Under the pieces are notes generated by a model, which worked only from the letters and a program-made list of their open reading frames with translations, was not told the origin of the DNA and did not search any database. Shown here piece after piece: positions 17,449-26,344 of a stretch of 64,000 nt of DNA. The first letter of the stretch is position 1; each line of letters begins with the position of its first letter. The stretch is from Pseudoxanthomonas helianthi (lineage in GTDB: Bacteria; Pseudomonadota; Gammaproteobacteria; Xanthomonadales; Xanthomonadaceae): contig NZ_JAGKTC010000003.1 of assembly GCF_017939625.1 (NCBI RefSeq), positions 372,001-436,000 on the forward strand, given 5' to 3'. The position numbers and the translations under genes are program-made.

Positions 17449-18849
17449 ATGACGGTGGTGAGCGTCGAACATGCGTTGGCGGGCAAGATTCCGGCCGGCG
17501 GCGAAGTCACGGTGCGCGGCTGGGTGCGCACGCGGCGCGACTCCAAGGCAGGCCTGTCCTTCGTCAATGTCAGCGACGGCTCCTGTTTCGCGCCGATACA
17601 GGTGGTCGCCCCGGCCACGCTGGACAACTACGAATCCGAAGTGAAGCACCTCAGCACCGGCTGCGCGGTGGTCGCCACTGGCACACTGGTCGCCTCCCAG
17701 GGCCAAGGCCAGAGCTACGAGATCCAGGCCAGCAAGGTGGAAGTGGTCGGCTGGGTCGAGGATCCCCTCACCTACCCGATGCAGCCCAAGCAGCACTCGC
17801 TGGAATACCTGCGCGAATTCGCCCATCTGCGCCCGCGCACCAACCTGTTCGGCGCGGTCACCCGCATCCGCAACTGCCTGGCCCAGGCGGTGCACCGCTT
17901 CTTCCACGAGCGCGGCTATTGCTGGATCAGCACGCCGATCATCACCACTTCCGATGCCGAGGGCGCCGGGCAGATGTTCCGCGTGTCCACGCTGGACCTG
18001 GCCAACCTGCCGCGCGACGCCAACGGCGAAGTCGATTTCTCCCGCGACTTCTTCGGCAAGGAAACCTTCCTGACCGTGTCCGGCCAGCTCAACGTCGAGG
18101 CCTACTGCCTCAGCCTGAGCAAGGTCTACACCTTCGGTCCCACCTTCCGTGCCGAGAACAGCAACACCACGCGCCACCTGGCCGAGTTCTGGATGGTCGA
18201 ACCGGAGATCGCCTTCGCCGACCTGGCCGAGGACGCGCGCGTCGCCGAGGAGTTCCTCAAGTACCTGTTCCGGGCGGTGCTCGACGAACGCGCCGACGAC
18301 ATGGCCTTCATCGCCGAACGCGTGGACAAGAACGCCATCGCCAAGCTGGAGGCCTTCGTCAACGCGCCGTTCGAGCGCATCGAATACACCGATGCGGTGG
18401 CGTTGCTGCAGAAGTCCGGGCAGAAGTTCGACTTTCCGGTCGAATGGGGCCTGGACCTGCAGACCGAGCACGAGCGCTGGCTGACCGAACAGCACGTCGG
18501 ACGCCCGGTGGTGGTGACCAACTACCCCGAGCACATCAAGGCCTTCTACATGCGCCTGAACGACGACGGCAAGACCGTCGCCGCGATGGACGTGCTGGCC
18601 CCGGGCATCGGCGAGATCATCGGCGGCTCACAGCGCGAGGAGCGCCTCGACGTGCTCGATGCGCGCATGGCCCAGTTCGGTCTGGATCCGGCGCATTACG
18701 GCTGGTATCGCGACTTCCGCCGCTACGGCACGATCCCGCACGCGGGCTTCGGCCTCGGTTTCGAGCGGCTGGTGGTGTACGTGTGTGGGCTGTCGAACAT
18801 CCGCGATGCGATCCCCTACCCGCGTGCGCCGGGCAACGCGGAGTTTTGA
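17449..18849 (+). CDS. asnS: Asparaginyl-tRNA synthetase
   Basis: Class IIb aminoacyl-tRNA synthetase of 466 aa. The N-terminal OB fold ([19 protein letters not shown]) binds the anticodon. Class II motif 2 is visible around [20 protein letters not shown] and motif 3 in [15 protein letters not shown]. It charges tRNA-Asn directly. It is the first gene of the plus-strand run that continues into the kynurenine cluster. Confidence 0.97.
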   Translation: MTVVSVEHALAGKIPAGGEVTVRGWVRTRRDSKAGLSFVNVSDGSCFAPIQVVAPATLDNYESEVKHLSTGCAVVATGTLVASQGQGQSYEIQASKVEVVGWVEDPLTYPMQPKQHSLEYLREFAHLRPRTNLFGAVTRIRNCLAQAVHRFFHERGYCWISTPIITTSDAEGAGQMFRVSTLDLANLPRDANGEVDFSRDFFGKETFLTVSGQLNVEAYCLSLSKVYTFGPTFRAENSNTTRHLAEFWMVEPEIAFADLAEDARVAEEFLKYLFRAVLDERADDMAFIAERVDKNAIAKLEAFVNAPFERIEYTDAVALLQKSGQKFDFPVEWGLDLQTEHERWLTEQHVGRPVVVTNYPEHIKAFYMRLNDDGKTVAAMDVLAPGIGEIIGGSQREERLDVLDARMAQFGLDPAHYGWYRDFRRYGTIPHAGFGLGFERLVVYVCGLSNIRDAIPYPRAPGNAEF

Positions 18850-18862
18850 TGCGGACTTCCGA

Positions 18863-19168
18863 ATGATCCTGTTCTTCGCCCTGTGTTTCGTCGGCGTCGC
18901 CATCGCGGGGTTCTGCGCCTTCGTGATCTTCTGGCCGCTGACACTGGTGCACGTGCGCGACCGCCACGAGGCGATCGCCACCCAACTTGGCAGTGGCGCG
19001 TTCCTCAAGCCGGAAGCGCTGGGCTGGTTGCTGAGCCGGCGCTATCGGCAGACCGGCGATGCTTCGTTGACCGGGCTGGCCACGCCGGCGCTGGTGTCGT
19101 TGTGGACGATCTTCGGCGCGCTGGCGATGGCCGGCCTGTTGTGGCTGTTTTCCCTGGTGGTGTCATGA
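18863..19168 (+). CDS. Small two-helix membrane protein, unknown
   Basis: A 101-aa protein with an N-terminal membrane helix (ILFFALCFVGVAIAGFCAFV) and a C-terminal one (LVSLWTIFGALAMAGLLWLF) joined by a charged loop containing HVRDRHEAIA. Start ATG 18863 lies 13 bases after the asnS stop. Its stop overlaps the start of the next gene (ATGA), so the two are translationally coupled. I do not recognise the family and assign no function. Confidence 0.7.
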   Translation: MILFFALCFVGVAIAGFCAFVIFWPLTLVHVRDRHEAIATQLGSGAFLKPEALGWLLSRRYRQTGDASLTGLATPALVSLWTIFGALAMAGLLWLFSLVVS

Positions 19169-19473
19169 GCGATTCCGGTTTCGAACAGTGGTGGCTGGCC
19201 AGTCTTGGCCGCACGCTGGTGTGGGCGCGGCTGCGGGTGCTCGAGGCCGGCACCGCCGAGGTGTTCGACAGCGATGGCCGCATCCAGGCCTATCCGAGCG
19301 AGGACGACGCCCGCTCAGCGCTGCTGGACGCCGAATTCGTCGCATTCGACGGGCTGGACGAGGACGACGCAGCGGAACGCGGCTTCGTGCTGGGCGAACT
19401 GGCTCCGCCGCGTGCGACCGACGACGAATCGCTGCGGGCGCAGATGGTGCAGCAACTGCCATCGCGGCACTGA
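19165..19473 (+). CDS. Small acidic protein, unknown
   Basis: A 102-aa soluble acidic protein beginning SGFEQWWLASLGRTLVWARL, then a short beta-rich part (AEVFDSDGRIQAYPSEDDAR) and an aspartate/glutamate-rich segment (FDGLDEDDAAERGF). It is coupled by a four-base overlap to the membrane protein upstream and lies seven bases before paiB. It has no motif I recognise. The pairing with a membrane protein may matter, but that is a guess. Confidence 0.7.
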   Translation: MSDSGFEQWWLASLGRTLVWARLRVLEAGTAEVFDSDGRIQAYPSEDDARSALLDAEFVAFDGLDEDDAAERGFVLGELAPPRATDDESLRAQMVQQLPSRH

Positions 19474-19480
19474 GATCGCC

Positions 19481-20116
19481 ATGTACCTGCCGCGCGCCTT
19501 CGCCGAGACCGATCTGGACGCGCTGGACAGGCTCGCCGCCGCCGACAGCTTCATCACCCTGCTGACCGTACGCGACGGTTCGCCCGAATTGAGCCATCTG
19601 CCGGTGCTTTACCGCCGCGACGGCGAGCGCGTCGAGCTGATCGGCCACTGGGCCCGGCCCAATCCGCAGGCCGGACATGAAGGCGCGGCGCTGGCGATCT
19701 TCCACGGCCCGCACGCCTACGTGTCGCCCAGCTGGTATCCCGACAAGGAAGCCGCGGCGCGCGTGCCGACCTGGAACTACGCCGTCGCCCATCTGCACGG
19801 AACCCTGCACGCGTTCGACGACGACACCGCGCTGATCGAGGTCGTCGACGGCCTGAGCCGTTTCCATGAAGCCGCCGTCGGCAGCGACTGGCGTTTCGAA
19901 CCCGAACGCGACGACCATCGCCGGCAACTGCGCGGCATCGTCGGTTTCCGCTTCGTCGCCGAACGCATCGAATTGAAGTTCAAACTCAGCCAGAACCATC
20001 CGATGGCGAACCGCGAAGCGGTCTCCGCGCAGTTGCAGGCGCAATCGCGCGAAGCCAGCAAGGCCGTCGCCGGACTGATGCGCGAACGCATGTCGCGCGA
20101 ACCGAACGGAGATTGA
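19481..20116 (+). CDS. paiB: PaiB-type FMN-binding protein
   Basis: PaiB family split-barrel FMN-binding protein, 211 aa. The characteristic blocks are present in order: MYLPRAFAETDLDALDRLA, SHLPVLYRR, FHGPHAYVSPSWYPDK, VPTWNYAVAHLHG and KFKLSQNHP. In Bacillus subtilis PaiB was described as a negative regulator of sporulation and degradative enzymes; its biochemical role is unsettled and a flavin-dependent function is likely. The SDR gene starts two bases downstream. Confidence 0.87.
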   Translation: MYLPRAFAETDLDALDRLAAADSFITLLTVRDGSPELSHLPVLYRRDGERVELIGHWARPNPQAGHEGAALAIFHGPHAYVSPSWYPDKEAAARVPTWNYAVAHLHGTLHAFDDDTALIEVVDGLSRFHEAAVGSDWRFEPERDDHRRQLRGIVGFRFVAERIELKFKLSQNHPMANREAVSAQLQAQSREASKAVAGLMRERMSREPNGD

Positions 20117-20117
20117 C

Positions 20118-20906
20118 GTGGACCTGAACCTCGCCGGCAAACACGCGCTGGTCTGCGGCGCCTCGGTCGGCATCGGCCGTGCCGCCGCGCAGGAACTCGC
20201 CCTGCTCGGCGCCAGCGTCACCGTGTTGGCGCGCAGCGCGGACAAGCTGGAACGGGTCGTGGCGGAGTTGCCGCGCGGCATCGGCGGACAACCGCATGGA
20301 TTCATCGCCGCCGATGTTTCCGATACGCAGGGACTGGGCTCGCAAATACAAGCGCTGGCCTCGGAACGCCCGGTGCACATCCTGGTCAACAACACCGGCG
20401 GTCCGCCGGGTGGCCGTGCGGTCGACGCCGATGCGGAAGCCTACCTCGACGCATTCCGCCGCCATCTGCTGGCCAACCAGGCCCTGGTCGCCGCCGTGCT
20501 TCCCGGCATGCAGGCCGCGCATTGGGGACGCATCGTCAACGTGATCTCGACTTCCGTGAAGGAACCCATCGCCAACCTCGGCGTCTCCAATACCGTGCGC
20601 GGCGCCGTCGCCAGCTGGGCGAAAACGCTGTCGCGCGAACTGGGCCCGTCCGGCATCACCGTCAACAACGTGCTGCCGGGCTACACACGCACGCAGCGTC
20701 TCGAACAGATCCTCGACGATCGCGTTGCCGCGACCGGCAAGACTCGTGAACAGATCGGAGAAACCATGTTGGCTTCGGTGCCGGTCGGACGTTTCGCCGA
20801 AGCCGCCGAGATCGCCGCGGCCATTGCCTTCCTCGCCAGTCCGGCCGCGGCCTACGTCAATGGCGTCAGCTTGGCCGTCGATGGCGGGCGGATGCAGTCG
20901 ATCTGA
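20118..20906 (+). CDS. SDR family protein lacking the Tyr-Lys catalytic pair
   Basis: Short-chain dehydrogenase/reductase fold, 262 aa. The dinucleotide motif is LVCGASVGIGRAAAQ (TGxxxGxG with Thr replaced) and the NNAG motif reads NNTGG. Ser144 is at the usual catalytic position, but the Tyr-x-x-x-Lys pair expected 13 residues later is Ser157-Asn-Thr-Val-Arg161. The C-terminus VNGVSLAVDGGRMQSI is normal for the family. It starts with GTG 20118, two bases after paiB, and precedes the aminomuconate-semialdehyde dehydrogenase. It may act in the pathway or be a non-classical SDR. Confidence 0.85.
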   Translation: MDLNLAGKHALVCGASVGIGRAAAQELALLGASVTVLARSADKLERVVAELPRGIGGQPHGFIAADVSDTQGLGSQIQALASERPVHILVNNTGGPPGGRAVDADAEAYLDAFRRHLLANQALVAAVLPGMQAAHWGRIVNVISTSVKEPIANLGVSNTVRGAVASWAKTLSRELGPSGITVNNVLPGYTRTQRLEQILDDRVAATGKTREQIGETMLASVPVGRFAEAAEIAAAIAFLASPAAAYVNGVSLAVDGGRMQSI

Positions 20907-20935
20907 CGCTCTCCCGGGGGGAGAAGGAAAAGCTT

Positions 20936-20941
20936 TAGACT
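20936..20941 (+). promoter_or_regulatory. -10-like box placed for leaderless transcription of the ALDH gene
   Basis: TAGACT lies seven bases before ATG 20949. Transcription would start at or next to the A of the start codon. I see no good -35. Confidence 0.35.
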
Positions 20942-20948
20942 TCCGCGC

Positions 20949-22376
20949 ATGCGCCAACTGACCCATTGGATAAACGGCGAAGCCCGGCCTGCGCGCGACG
21001 GTGGCTGGCTGGATGTCTTCGCTCCCGCGACTCGCCAGGTCCACGCGCAGGCCGCCGACGGCAACGCACACGACGTCGAAGCCGCGGTCGCCGCCGCTGC
21101 GGCGGCATTTCCCGCCTGGTCGTCGCTGCGCAATTCGGAACGCGCGGCCTGGCTGGAAAGGCTGGCCGTCGCGCTGGAAGCGCGCATCGAGGACTTCGCC
21201 CGCGCCGAATCGCTCGATGGCGGCAAACCTGTCCGGTTGGCGCGCGAAGTGGAAATCCCGCGCGCGATAGCCAACCTGCGCTTCTTCGCCCAGGCCGCCG
21301 TGCAGTTTTCCAGCGAATCGCACCACGGCGAGGCGGGACTGAACTACACCTTGCGCCAGCCGCTGGGCGTGGTCGGCTGCATCAGCCCATGGAACCTGCC
21401 GTTGTACCTGTTCACGTGGAAGATCGCGCCCGCACTGGCCGCCGGCAACACGGTGGTGGCCAAGCCTTCGGAGGTGACGCCGTTGACCGCGACGTTGCTG
21501 GGCGAGTTGTGCGGCGAGATCGGTTTCCCGCGCGGCGTGCTGAACATCGTCCACGGCATCGGTCCGAACGTAGGCGAACCCTTGGTGGCGCATCCCGTCG
21601 TCAAGGCCGTGTCGTTCACCGGCAGCACTCGCGTTGGCCAACGTATCGCCGCCCTCGCCAGCCCGCAGTTGAAGAAGGTGTCGCTGGAACTCGGCGGCAA
21701 GAACCCGACGCTGGTATTCGCCGACAGCGACTGGCGGGCGAACCTGGACACGCTGGCGCGTTCGGCTTTCCAGAATTCCGGACAGATCTGCCTGTGCGGT
21801 TCGCGCATCCTGGTCGAACGCGCCATCTACGACGAATTCCGCGACGCCTTCGTCGAACGCACGAAAGCGTTGCGCCTTGGCGACCCGACCGATGCGGCGA
21901 CCGATCTTGGCCCGCTGGTTTCGCAAGGGCACTTCGACAAGGTGACTGCCTGCGTCGAACGCGCTCGCGCCGAGGGAGGCCGCTTCCTGTTGGGCGGCAA
22001 GGCTTCGACCCTGGGCGGCTGGTACGTGGACCCCACGCTGATCGAAGGCCTCGGTCCCGACACGGCGACCAATCAGGAAGAAATCTTCGGCCCGGTCGCC
22101 ACACTGCAAGCCTTCGACAGCGACGAAGAAGCGCTGGCGCTCGCCAACGCGTCCGACTACGGCCTGGCCGCCTCGATATGGACGCGGGACCTGCAACGCG
22201 CGCACCGTGTCGCCGCCGGGCTGCGCATCGGCATCGTCTGGATCAATACCTGGCTGATGCGCGATCTGCGCACGCCATTCGGCGGCGTGGGCCAATCCGG
22301 TCTGGGCCGCGAAGGCGGCGCCGAAGCGATGCGCTTCTTCACCGAAGCGAAAAACGTTTGCCTGTCTCTGGGATAA
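20949..22376 (+). CDS. 2-aminomuconate-6-semialdehyde dehydrogenase (ALDH family)
   Basis: Aldehyde dehydrogenase of 475 aa, most likely converting 2-aminomuconate semialdehyde to 2-aminomuconate with NAD. The Rossmann/Glu region reads SLELGGKNPTLVFAD and the catalytic cysteine is Cys281 in SGQICLCGSR. The C-terminal PFGGVGQSGLGREGGAEAMR is typical of this subfamily. The substrate is inferred from its place beside RidA, HAO, ACMSD and KynU. A -10-like TAGACT seven bases before the ATG suggests its own start of transcription. Confidence 0.88.
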   Translation: MRQLTHWINGEARPARDGGWLDVFAPATRQVHAQAADGNAHDVEAAVAAAAAAFPAWSSLRNSERAAWLERLAVALEARIEDFARAESLDGGKPVRLAREVEIPRAIANLRFFAQAAVQFSSESHHGEAGLNYTLRQPLGVVGCISPWNLPLYLFTWKIAPALAAGNTVVAKPSEVTPLTATLLGELCGEIGFPRGVLNIVHGIGPNVGEPLVAHPVVKAVSFTGSTRVGQRIAALASPQLKKVSLELGGKNPTLVFADSDWRANLDTLARSAFQNSGQICLCGSRILVERAIYDEFRDAFVERTKALRLGDPTDAATDLGPLVSQGHFDKVTACVERARAEGGRFLLGGKASTLGGWYVDPTLIEGLGPDTATNQEEIFGPVATLQAFDSDEEALALANASDYGLAASIWTRDLQRAHRVAAGLRIGIVWINTWLMRDLRTPFGGVGQSGLGREGGAEAMRFFTEAKNVCLSLG

Positions 22377-22377
22377 T
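22372..22377 (+). promoter_or_regulatory. -10-like box placed for leaderless transcription of can
   Basis: GATAAT lies six bases before ATG 22384, straddling the stop codon of the upstream ALDH gene. No ribosome-binding site is seen. Confidence 0.35.
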
Positions 22378-22383
22378 CGACGC

Positions 22384-23049
22384 ATGACCGACCTCGACGA
22401 TCTGCTGCAGAACAACCGCGAATGGGCCGAGCGCATCCGCAAGGAAGACCCCGGCTTCTTCAAGCGCCTGTCGCAGCAGCAATCGCCCAAGTACCTGTGG
22501 ATCGGCTGCTCCGATTCGCGGGTGCCGGCCAACCAGATCCTGGGCCTCGATCCGGGTGAGGTGTTCGTCCACCGCAACATCGCCAACGTGATGTCGCATG
22601 GCGACCTCAATGCGCTGTCGGTGATCCAGTTCGCCGTCGACATCCTCAAGGTCGAACACATCCTGCTGGTCGGGCACTATGGCTGCGGCGGCGTGCACGC
22701 GGCCCTGACCGGCGCGCGGGTCGGCCTGGCCGACAACTGGTTGCGCCACGTCGGCGACGTGGCGACCAAGCACGCCGCAATGCTGGAGCAGGTCGAAACC
22801 GAATCGTTGCGCCATGCCCGCCTGTGCGAACTGAACGTGATCGAACAGGTGTTCAACGTCTGCCAGACCACGGTGGTCGAAGACGCCTGGGCGCGCGGCC
22901 AGAAGCTGGCCGTGCACGGTTGGGTCTACAGCCTGTTCGACGGCCGTGTGCGCGAACTGGGTATGGACGTGGACGCGCCGGACAAGCTGCACGCCACCTA
23001 CCGGTCCGCGCTGGCCGGTGTGCCGGTCAAGGGCAAGCGCGATGAATGA
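22384..23049 (+). CDS. can: Beta-class carbonic anhydrase
   Basis: Carbonic anhydrase of 221 aa that interconverts CO2 and bicarbonate. The zinc site matches E. coli Can residue for residue: Cys42, Asp44 and Arg46 in GCSDSRVPAN, and His98 and Cys101 in GHYGCGGVH. It sits between the aminomuconate-semialdehyde dehydrogenase and the RidA-type deaminase and overlaps the latter by eight bases. The CO2 released by ACMSD two genes on is a possible local substrate; this is inference. Confidence 0.95.
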   Translation: MTDLDDLLQNNREWAERIRKEDPGFFKRLSQQQSPKYLWIGCSDSRVPANQILGLDPGEVFVHRNIANVMSHGDLNALSVIQFAVDILKVEHILLVGHYGCGGVHAALTGARVGLADNWLRHVGDVATKHAAMLEQVETESLRHARLCELNVIEQVFNVCQTTVVEDAWARGQKLAVHGWVYSLFDGRVRELGMDVDAPDKLHATYRSALAGVPVKGKRDE

Positions 23050-23431
23050 CGGCGTGCACGCCGGTGCCGCCCCTGCGCCGGTCGGGCATTACCCGCATGC
23101 CCGCCGCGTCGGCGATCTGCTGTTCCTGTCCGGCATCGGCCCACGCGACCCCGCGACCGACGCCATTCCCGCCGGCATCGAGGCGCAGACCCGCGCGGTG
23201 TTCGCCAACGTGCGCGCCGTACTCGATGCCAGTGGCGCCCGCTGGGAAGACCTGGTCGACGTGACCGTGTACCTGACCGACATGGCCGGGGACTTCAAGG
23301 CATACAACGCGGTCTGGGCCGAATTCTTCCCCGACCCGTCGATCGCGCCGTGCCGCACCACGTTGGGAATCACGGCGTTGCCGACGCCGATCTCGATAGA
23401 ACTGAAGTGCGTCGCTGTCGTCAAGGAGTGA
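23042..23431 (+). CDS. RidA family protein, probable 2-aminomuconate deaminase
   Basis: RidA/YjgF/YER057c-type deaminase of 129 aa. Conserved blocks are [39 protein letters not shown] and [20 protein letters not shown] with the conserved Arg. In kynurenine clusters RidA-family enzymes hydrolyse 2-aminomuconate to 4-oxalocrotonate and ammonia, and this gene lies between the dehydrogenase that makes aminomuconate and the HAO gene. A general enamine/imine deaminase role is the alternative. Confidence 0.82.
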   Translation: MNDGVHAGAAPAPVGHYPHARRVGDLLFLSGIGPRDPATDAIPAGIEAQTRAVFANVRAVLDASGARWEDLVDVTVYLTDMAGDFKAYNAVWAEFFPDPSIAPCRTTLGITALPTPISIELKCVAVVKE

Positions 23432-23435
23432 AGCC

Positions 23436-23966
23436 ATGCTTCCGAACCCGATCAACCTGCAAGCCTGGATCGACGAGCATCGCCACCTGCTGAAGCCGCC
23501 GGTCGGCAACAAGGTGATCTACGCCGGCGACTTCATCGTGATGGTCGTCGGCGGGCCGAACCAGCGCACCGATTACCACTGGGATGAAGGTCCGGAATGG
23601 TTCTACCAGCTCGAGGGCGAGATGGTGCTGCGCATCCAGGAAGACGGCGCCGTGCGCGATATCCCGATCAAGGCCCGGGAAGTCTTCCTGCTGCCGCCGC
23701 GCGTACCGCATTCGCCGCAGCGCATGCCCGACTCGGTCGGCCTGGTCATCGAACGCAGGCGCTTGCCGCATGAAGACGACGGCCTGCTGTGGTTCTGCGA
23801 ACGCTGCAACCACAAGCTGTACGAGGAATACTTCCACCTGCACGACATCGAGAAGGATTTCCCGCCGGTGTTCGACCGCTTCTACGCCTCGCGCGAACAC
23901 CGCACCTGCAAGCAATGCGGGCACCTGAACCCGGCGCCGTCGCGTTACGAATTCGCCGACACCTGA
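23436..23966 (+). CDS. nbaC: 3-hydroxyanthranilate 3,4-dioxygenase
   Basis: Cupin-fold extradiol dioxygenase of 176 aa that opens the ring of 3-hydroxyanthranilate to 2-amino-3-carboxymuconate semialdehyde (ACMS). The catalytic iron ligands are His48 and Glu54 ([12 protein letters not shown]) and His92 (VPHSPQR). A second, rubredoxin-like iron site typical of bacterial HAO is at Cys121/Cys124 and Cys158/Cys161. Its TGA shares one base with the ATG of the ACMSD gene. Motifs and context agree fully. Confidence 0.96.
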   Translation: MLPNPINLQAWIDEHRHLLKPPVGNKVIYAGDFIVMVVGGPNQRTDYHWDEGPEWFYQLEGEMVLRIQEDGAVRDIPIKAREVFLLPPRVPHSPQRMPDSVGLVIERRRLPHEDDGLLWFCERCNHKLYEEYFHLHDIEKDFPPVFDRFYASREHRTCKQCGHLNPAPSRYEFADT

Positions 23967-24976
23967 TGCTGAAGATCGACACCCACGCCCATTACCTGCC
24001 GCGCGACTGGCCGGACCTGGCGCGCAAGTACGGCGACGAGCGTTTTCCGGTGATCCACCACGGCGACGACGGTCGCGCGCGCATCTACAAGGACGGCAAG
24101 TTCTTCCGCGAGATCTGGCCGAAAACCTGGGACCCGCAGGTGCGCATCGCCGACTACGCGCGCTTCGGCGTGCAGGTACAGGTGATCAGCACCGTGCCGG
24201 TGATGTTCAGTTATTGGGCCAAGCCGAACCAGGCCCTGGAATTGCATGCCGCACTGAACGACCACATGGCCGAGGCCTGCCGCGAATATCCCCGCAATTA
24301 CGCCGGCATCGGCACGGTACCGCTGCAGTCGCCGCGACTGGCGGTGCAGGAGCTGGAACGCTGCATGGACCAGCTTGGGCTGCAGGGCGTGCAGATCGGT
24401 TCGCATATCGGCGTATGGAATCTGGACGCGCCGGAACTGTTCGAATTCTTCGAGGCCGCCAGCGACCTCGGCGCTGCGATCCTGGTGCACCCGTGGGACA
24501 TGATGGGCAGCGAAAGCATGCCGAAGTACTGGCTGCCATGGCTGGTCGGCATGCCCGCCGAACAATCGCGCGCCGCCTGCTGCCTGGTGTTCGGCGGCGT
24601 GCTCGAGCGCCTGCCGAAGCTGAAGATCTGCCTGGCCCATGGCGGCGGCAGTTTCCCCTACACCATCGGCCGCATCGAACACGGCTTCAACATGCGCCCG
24701 GACCTGGTCGCGACCGACAACCCCGGCAATCCGCGCGATTACCTGAAGCAGTTGTACTTCGATTCGTGGGTTGCCGATCCGCGCGCCTTGCGCTACCTGC
24801 TGGACACCACCGGCGTGGACCGGGTGATGCTGGGCACCGACTATCCGTTCCCGCTGGGCGAACAGGAGCCTGGCGCCGGCATCGCCGCGCTCGGACTTTC
24901 CGAAACCGAACAGGCCCGCCTGTACCACGGCACGGCGCTGGAGTGGTTGGGCCTGTCGCCGTCGCGCTTCGCTTGA
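23966..24976 (+). CDS. nbaD: 2-amino-3-carboxymuconate-6-semialdehyde decarboxylase (ACMSD)
   Basis: Amidohydrolase-superfamily decarboxylase of 336 aa that removes CO2 from ACMS to give 2-aminomuconate semialdehyde, diverting it from quinolinate. Zinc ligands are His7 and His9 (KIDTHAHYLP), with further active-site histidines in LVHPWDMMG and LAHGGGSFPY and the Asp in LGTDYPFPLG. It starts one base inside the HAO stop. Length and motifs are those of the bacterial enzyme. Confidence 0.95.
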   Translation: MLKIDTHAHYLPRDWPDLARKYGDERFPVIHHGDDGRARIYKDGKFFREIWPKTWDPQVRIADYARFGVQVQVISTVPVMFSYWAKPNQALELHAALNDHMAEACREYPRNYAGIGTVPLQSPRLAVQELERCMDQLGLQGVQIGSHIGVWNLDAPELFEFFEAASDLGAAILVHPWDMMGSESMPKYWLPWLVGMPAEQSRAACCLVFGGVLERLPKLKICLAHGGGSFPYTIGRIEHGFNMRPDLVATDNPGNPRDYLKQLYFDSWVADPRALRYLLDTTGVDRVMLGTDYPFPLGEQEPGAGIAALGLSETEQARLYHGTALEWLGLSPSRFA

Positions 24977-24998
24977 ACTCCTGGATCCTGGAATACGC

Positions 24999-26270
24999 AT
25001 GACCGACCCGCTTTCGCGCGAGTACGCCCTCGCCCTCGACGCCGCCCACCCGCTACGGCGTTTCCGCGACGAGTTCCTGTTCCCTCGCCATGGCGAGGGC
25101 GAACAAACCTATTTCGTCGGCAATTCGCTGGGCCTGCAGCCGCGCGGTGCGCGGGCAAGGGTCGAGGAAGTGCTGGACAAGTGGGCGAACGAAGCGGTCG
25201 AAGGCCATTTCACCGGCAACGCGCAGTGGATGGACTACCACGAGCTGGCGCGCGAGCCGCTGGCGCGCGTGGTCGGCGCGCAGCCGGCCGAGGTGGTGGC
25301 GATGAATTCGCTGACCGCGAACCTGCACTTCATGCTGGTCAGCTTCTATCGCCCCACCCGCGAACGGCCGGCGATCCTGATGGAGGCCGGCGCGTTTCCA
25401 TCCGATCGTTACGCGCTGGAATCGCAGGTGCGTTTCCACGGCTTCGATCCGGCCACCGACCTGATCGAACTCGAGCCCGACGCGGATGGCCTGTTCTCGA
25501 TGGAAGCGATCGAACGCGCGATCGCCGAGCACGGTCCGCGCCTGGCGCTGGTGTTGTGGCCGGGCGTGCAGTACCGCACCGGCCAGGCGTTCGACCTTGC
25601 CGAAATCACGCGACTCGGCCACGCGCAAGGCGCGATGGTCGGCTTCGACCTGGCCCACGCCGCGGGCAACCTGCCGTTGCGATTGCACGATTGCGGCGCC
25701 GACTTCGCGGTGTGGTGCCATTACAAGTACATGAACTCCGGGCCCGGCGCGGTCGCCGGCTGTTTCGTCCACGAGCGCCACGCACGCGCCGACCGTCCGC
25801 GTTTCGCCGGCTGGTGGGGCCATGACGCGACGACCCGCTTCCGCATGGGACCGGAATTCGTGCCCACGCCGGGTGCCGATGGCTGGCAGCTGAGCAATCC
25901 ACCGATCCTCGGTCTGGCGCCGCTGCTGGCTTCGCTGGAACTGTTCGACCAGGCCGGCATGCCGGCGTTGCGGGCGAAGTCCGAAGCGCTGACCAGCTAT
26001 CTGGAAACGCTGATCCGCGCGCGCCTGGCGGATACGCTGGAAATCGTCACCCCGCGCGAAACCGAACGCCGCGGCGCGCAGTTGTCGTTGCGCGTGGCCG
26101 GTGGCCGGCAGTGCGGGCGGGCGTTGTTCGAAGCGCTGGCGGCCGCCGGCGTGCTCGGCGACTGGCGCGAACCGGACGTGATCCGCATTTCGCCGGCACC
26201 GCTGTACAACCGGTTCATCGATGTGCACCACTTCGTTGAGGAAACTGAAGCGTGGCGCAGCGCGAACTGA
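24999..26270 (+). CDS. kynU: Kynureninase
   Basis: PLP enzyme of 423 aa that cleaves kynurenine or 3-hydroxykynurenine to (3-hydroxy)anthranilate and alanine. Family blocks include YFVGNSLGLQPRGARARVEE, FTGNAQWMDYHE, MNSLTANLHFMLVSFYRPT and the PLP lysine in VWCHYKYMNSGPG. It is the last gene of the pathway block here. Genes for tryptophan dioxygenase, formamidase and kynurenine monooxygenase are not in the window. Confidence 0.96.
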   Translation: MTDPLSREYALALDAAHPLRRFRDEFLFPRHGEGEQTYFVGNSLGLQPRGARARVEEVLDKWANEAVEGHFTGNAQWMDYHELAREPLARVVGAQPAEVVAMNSLTANLHFMLVSFYRPTRERPAILMEAGAFPSDRYALESQVRFHGFDPATDLIELEPDADGLFSMEAIERAIAEHGPRLALVLWPGVQYRTGQAFDLAEITRLGHAQGAMVGFDLAHAAGNLPLRLHDCGADFAVWCHYKYMNSGPGAVAGCFVHERHARADRPRFAGWWGHDATTRFRMGPEFVPTPGADGWQLSNPPILGLAPLLASLELFDQAGMPALRAKSEALTSYLETLIRARLADTLEIVTPRETERRGAQLSLRVAGGRQCGRALFEALAAAGVLGDWREPDVIRISPAPLYNRFIDVHHFVEETEAWRSAN

Positions 26271-26344
26271 GCGCCCGCAGGCCATCCAGCTGCGGGACAG
26301 GCGCGCATCGCTAGGATCGGCGGGTCTCCACCCCGGCTCCGCAG

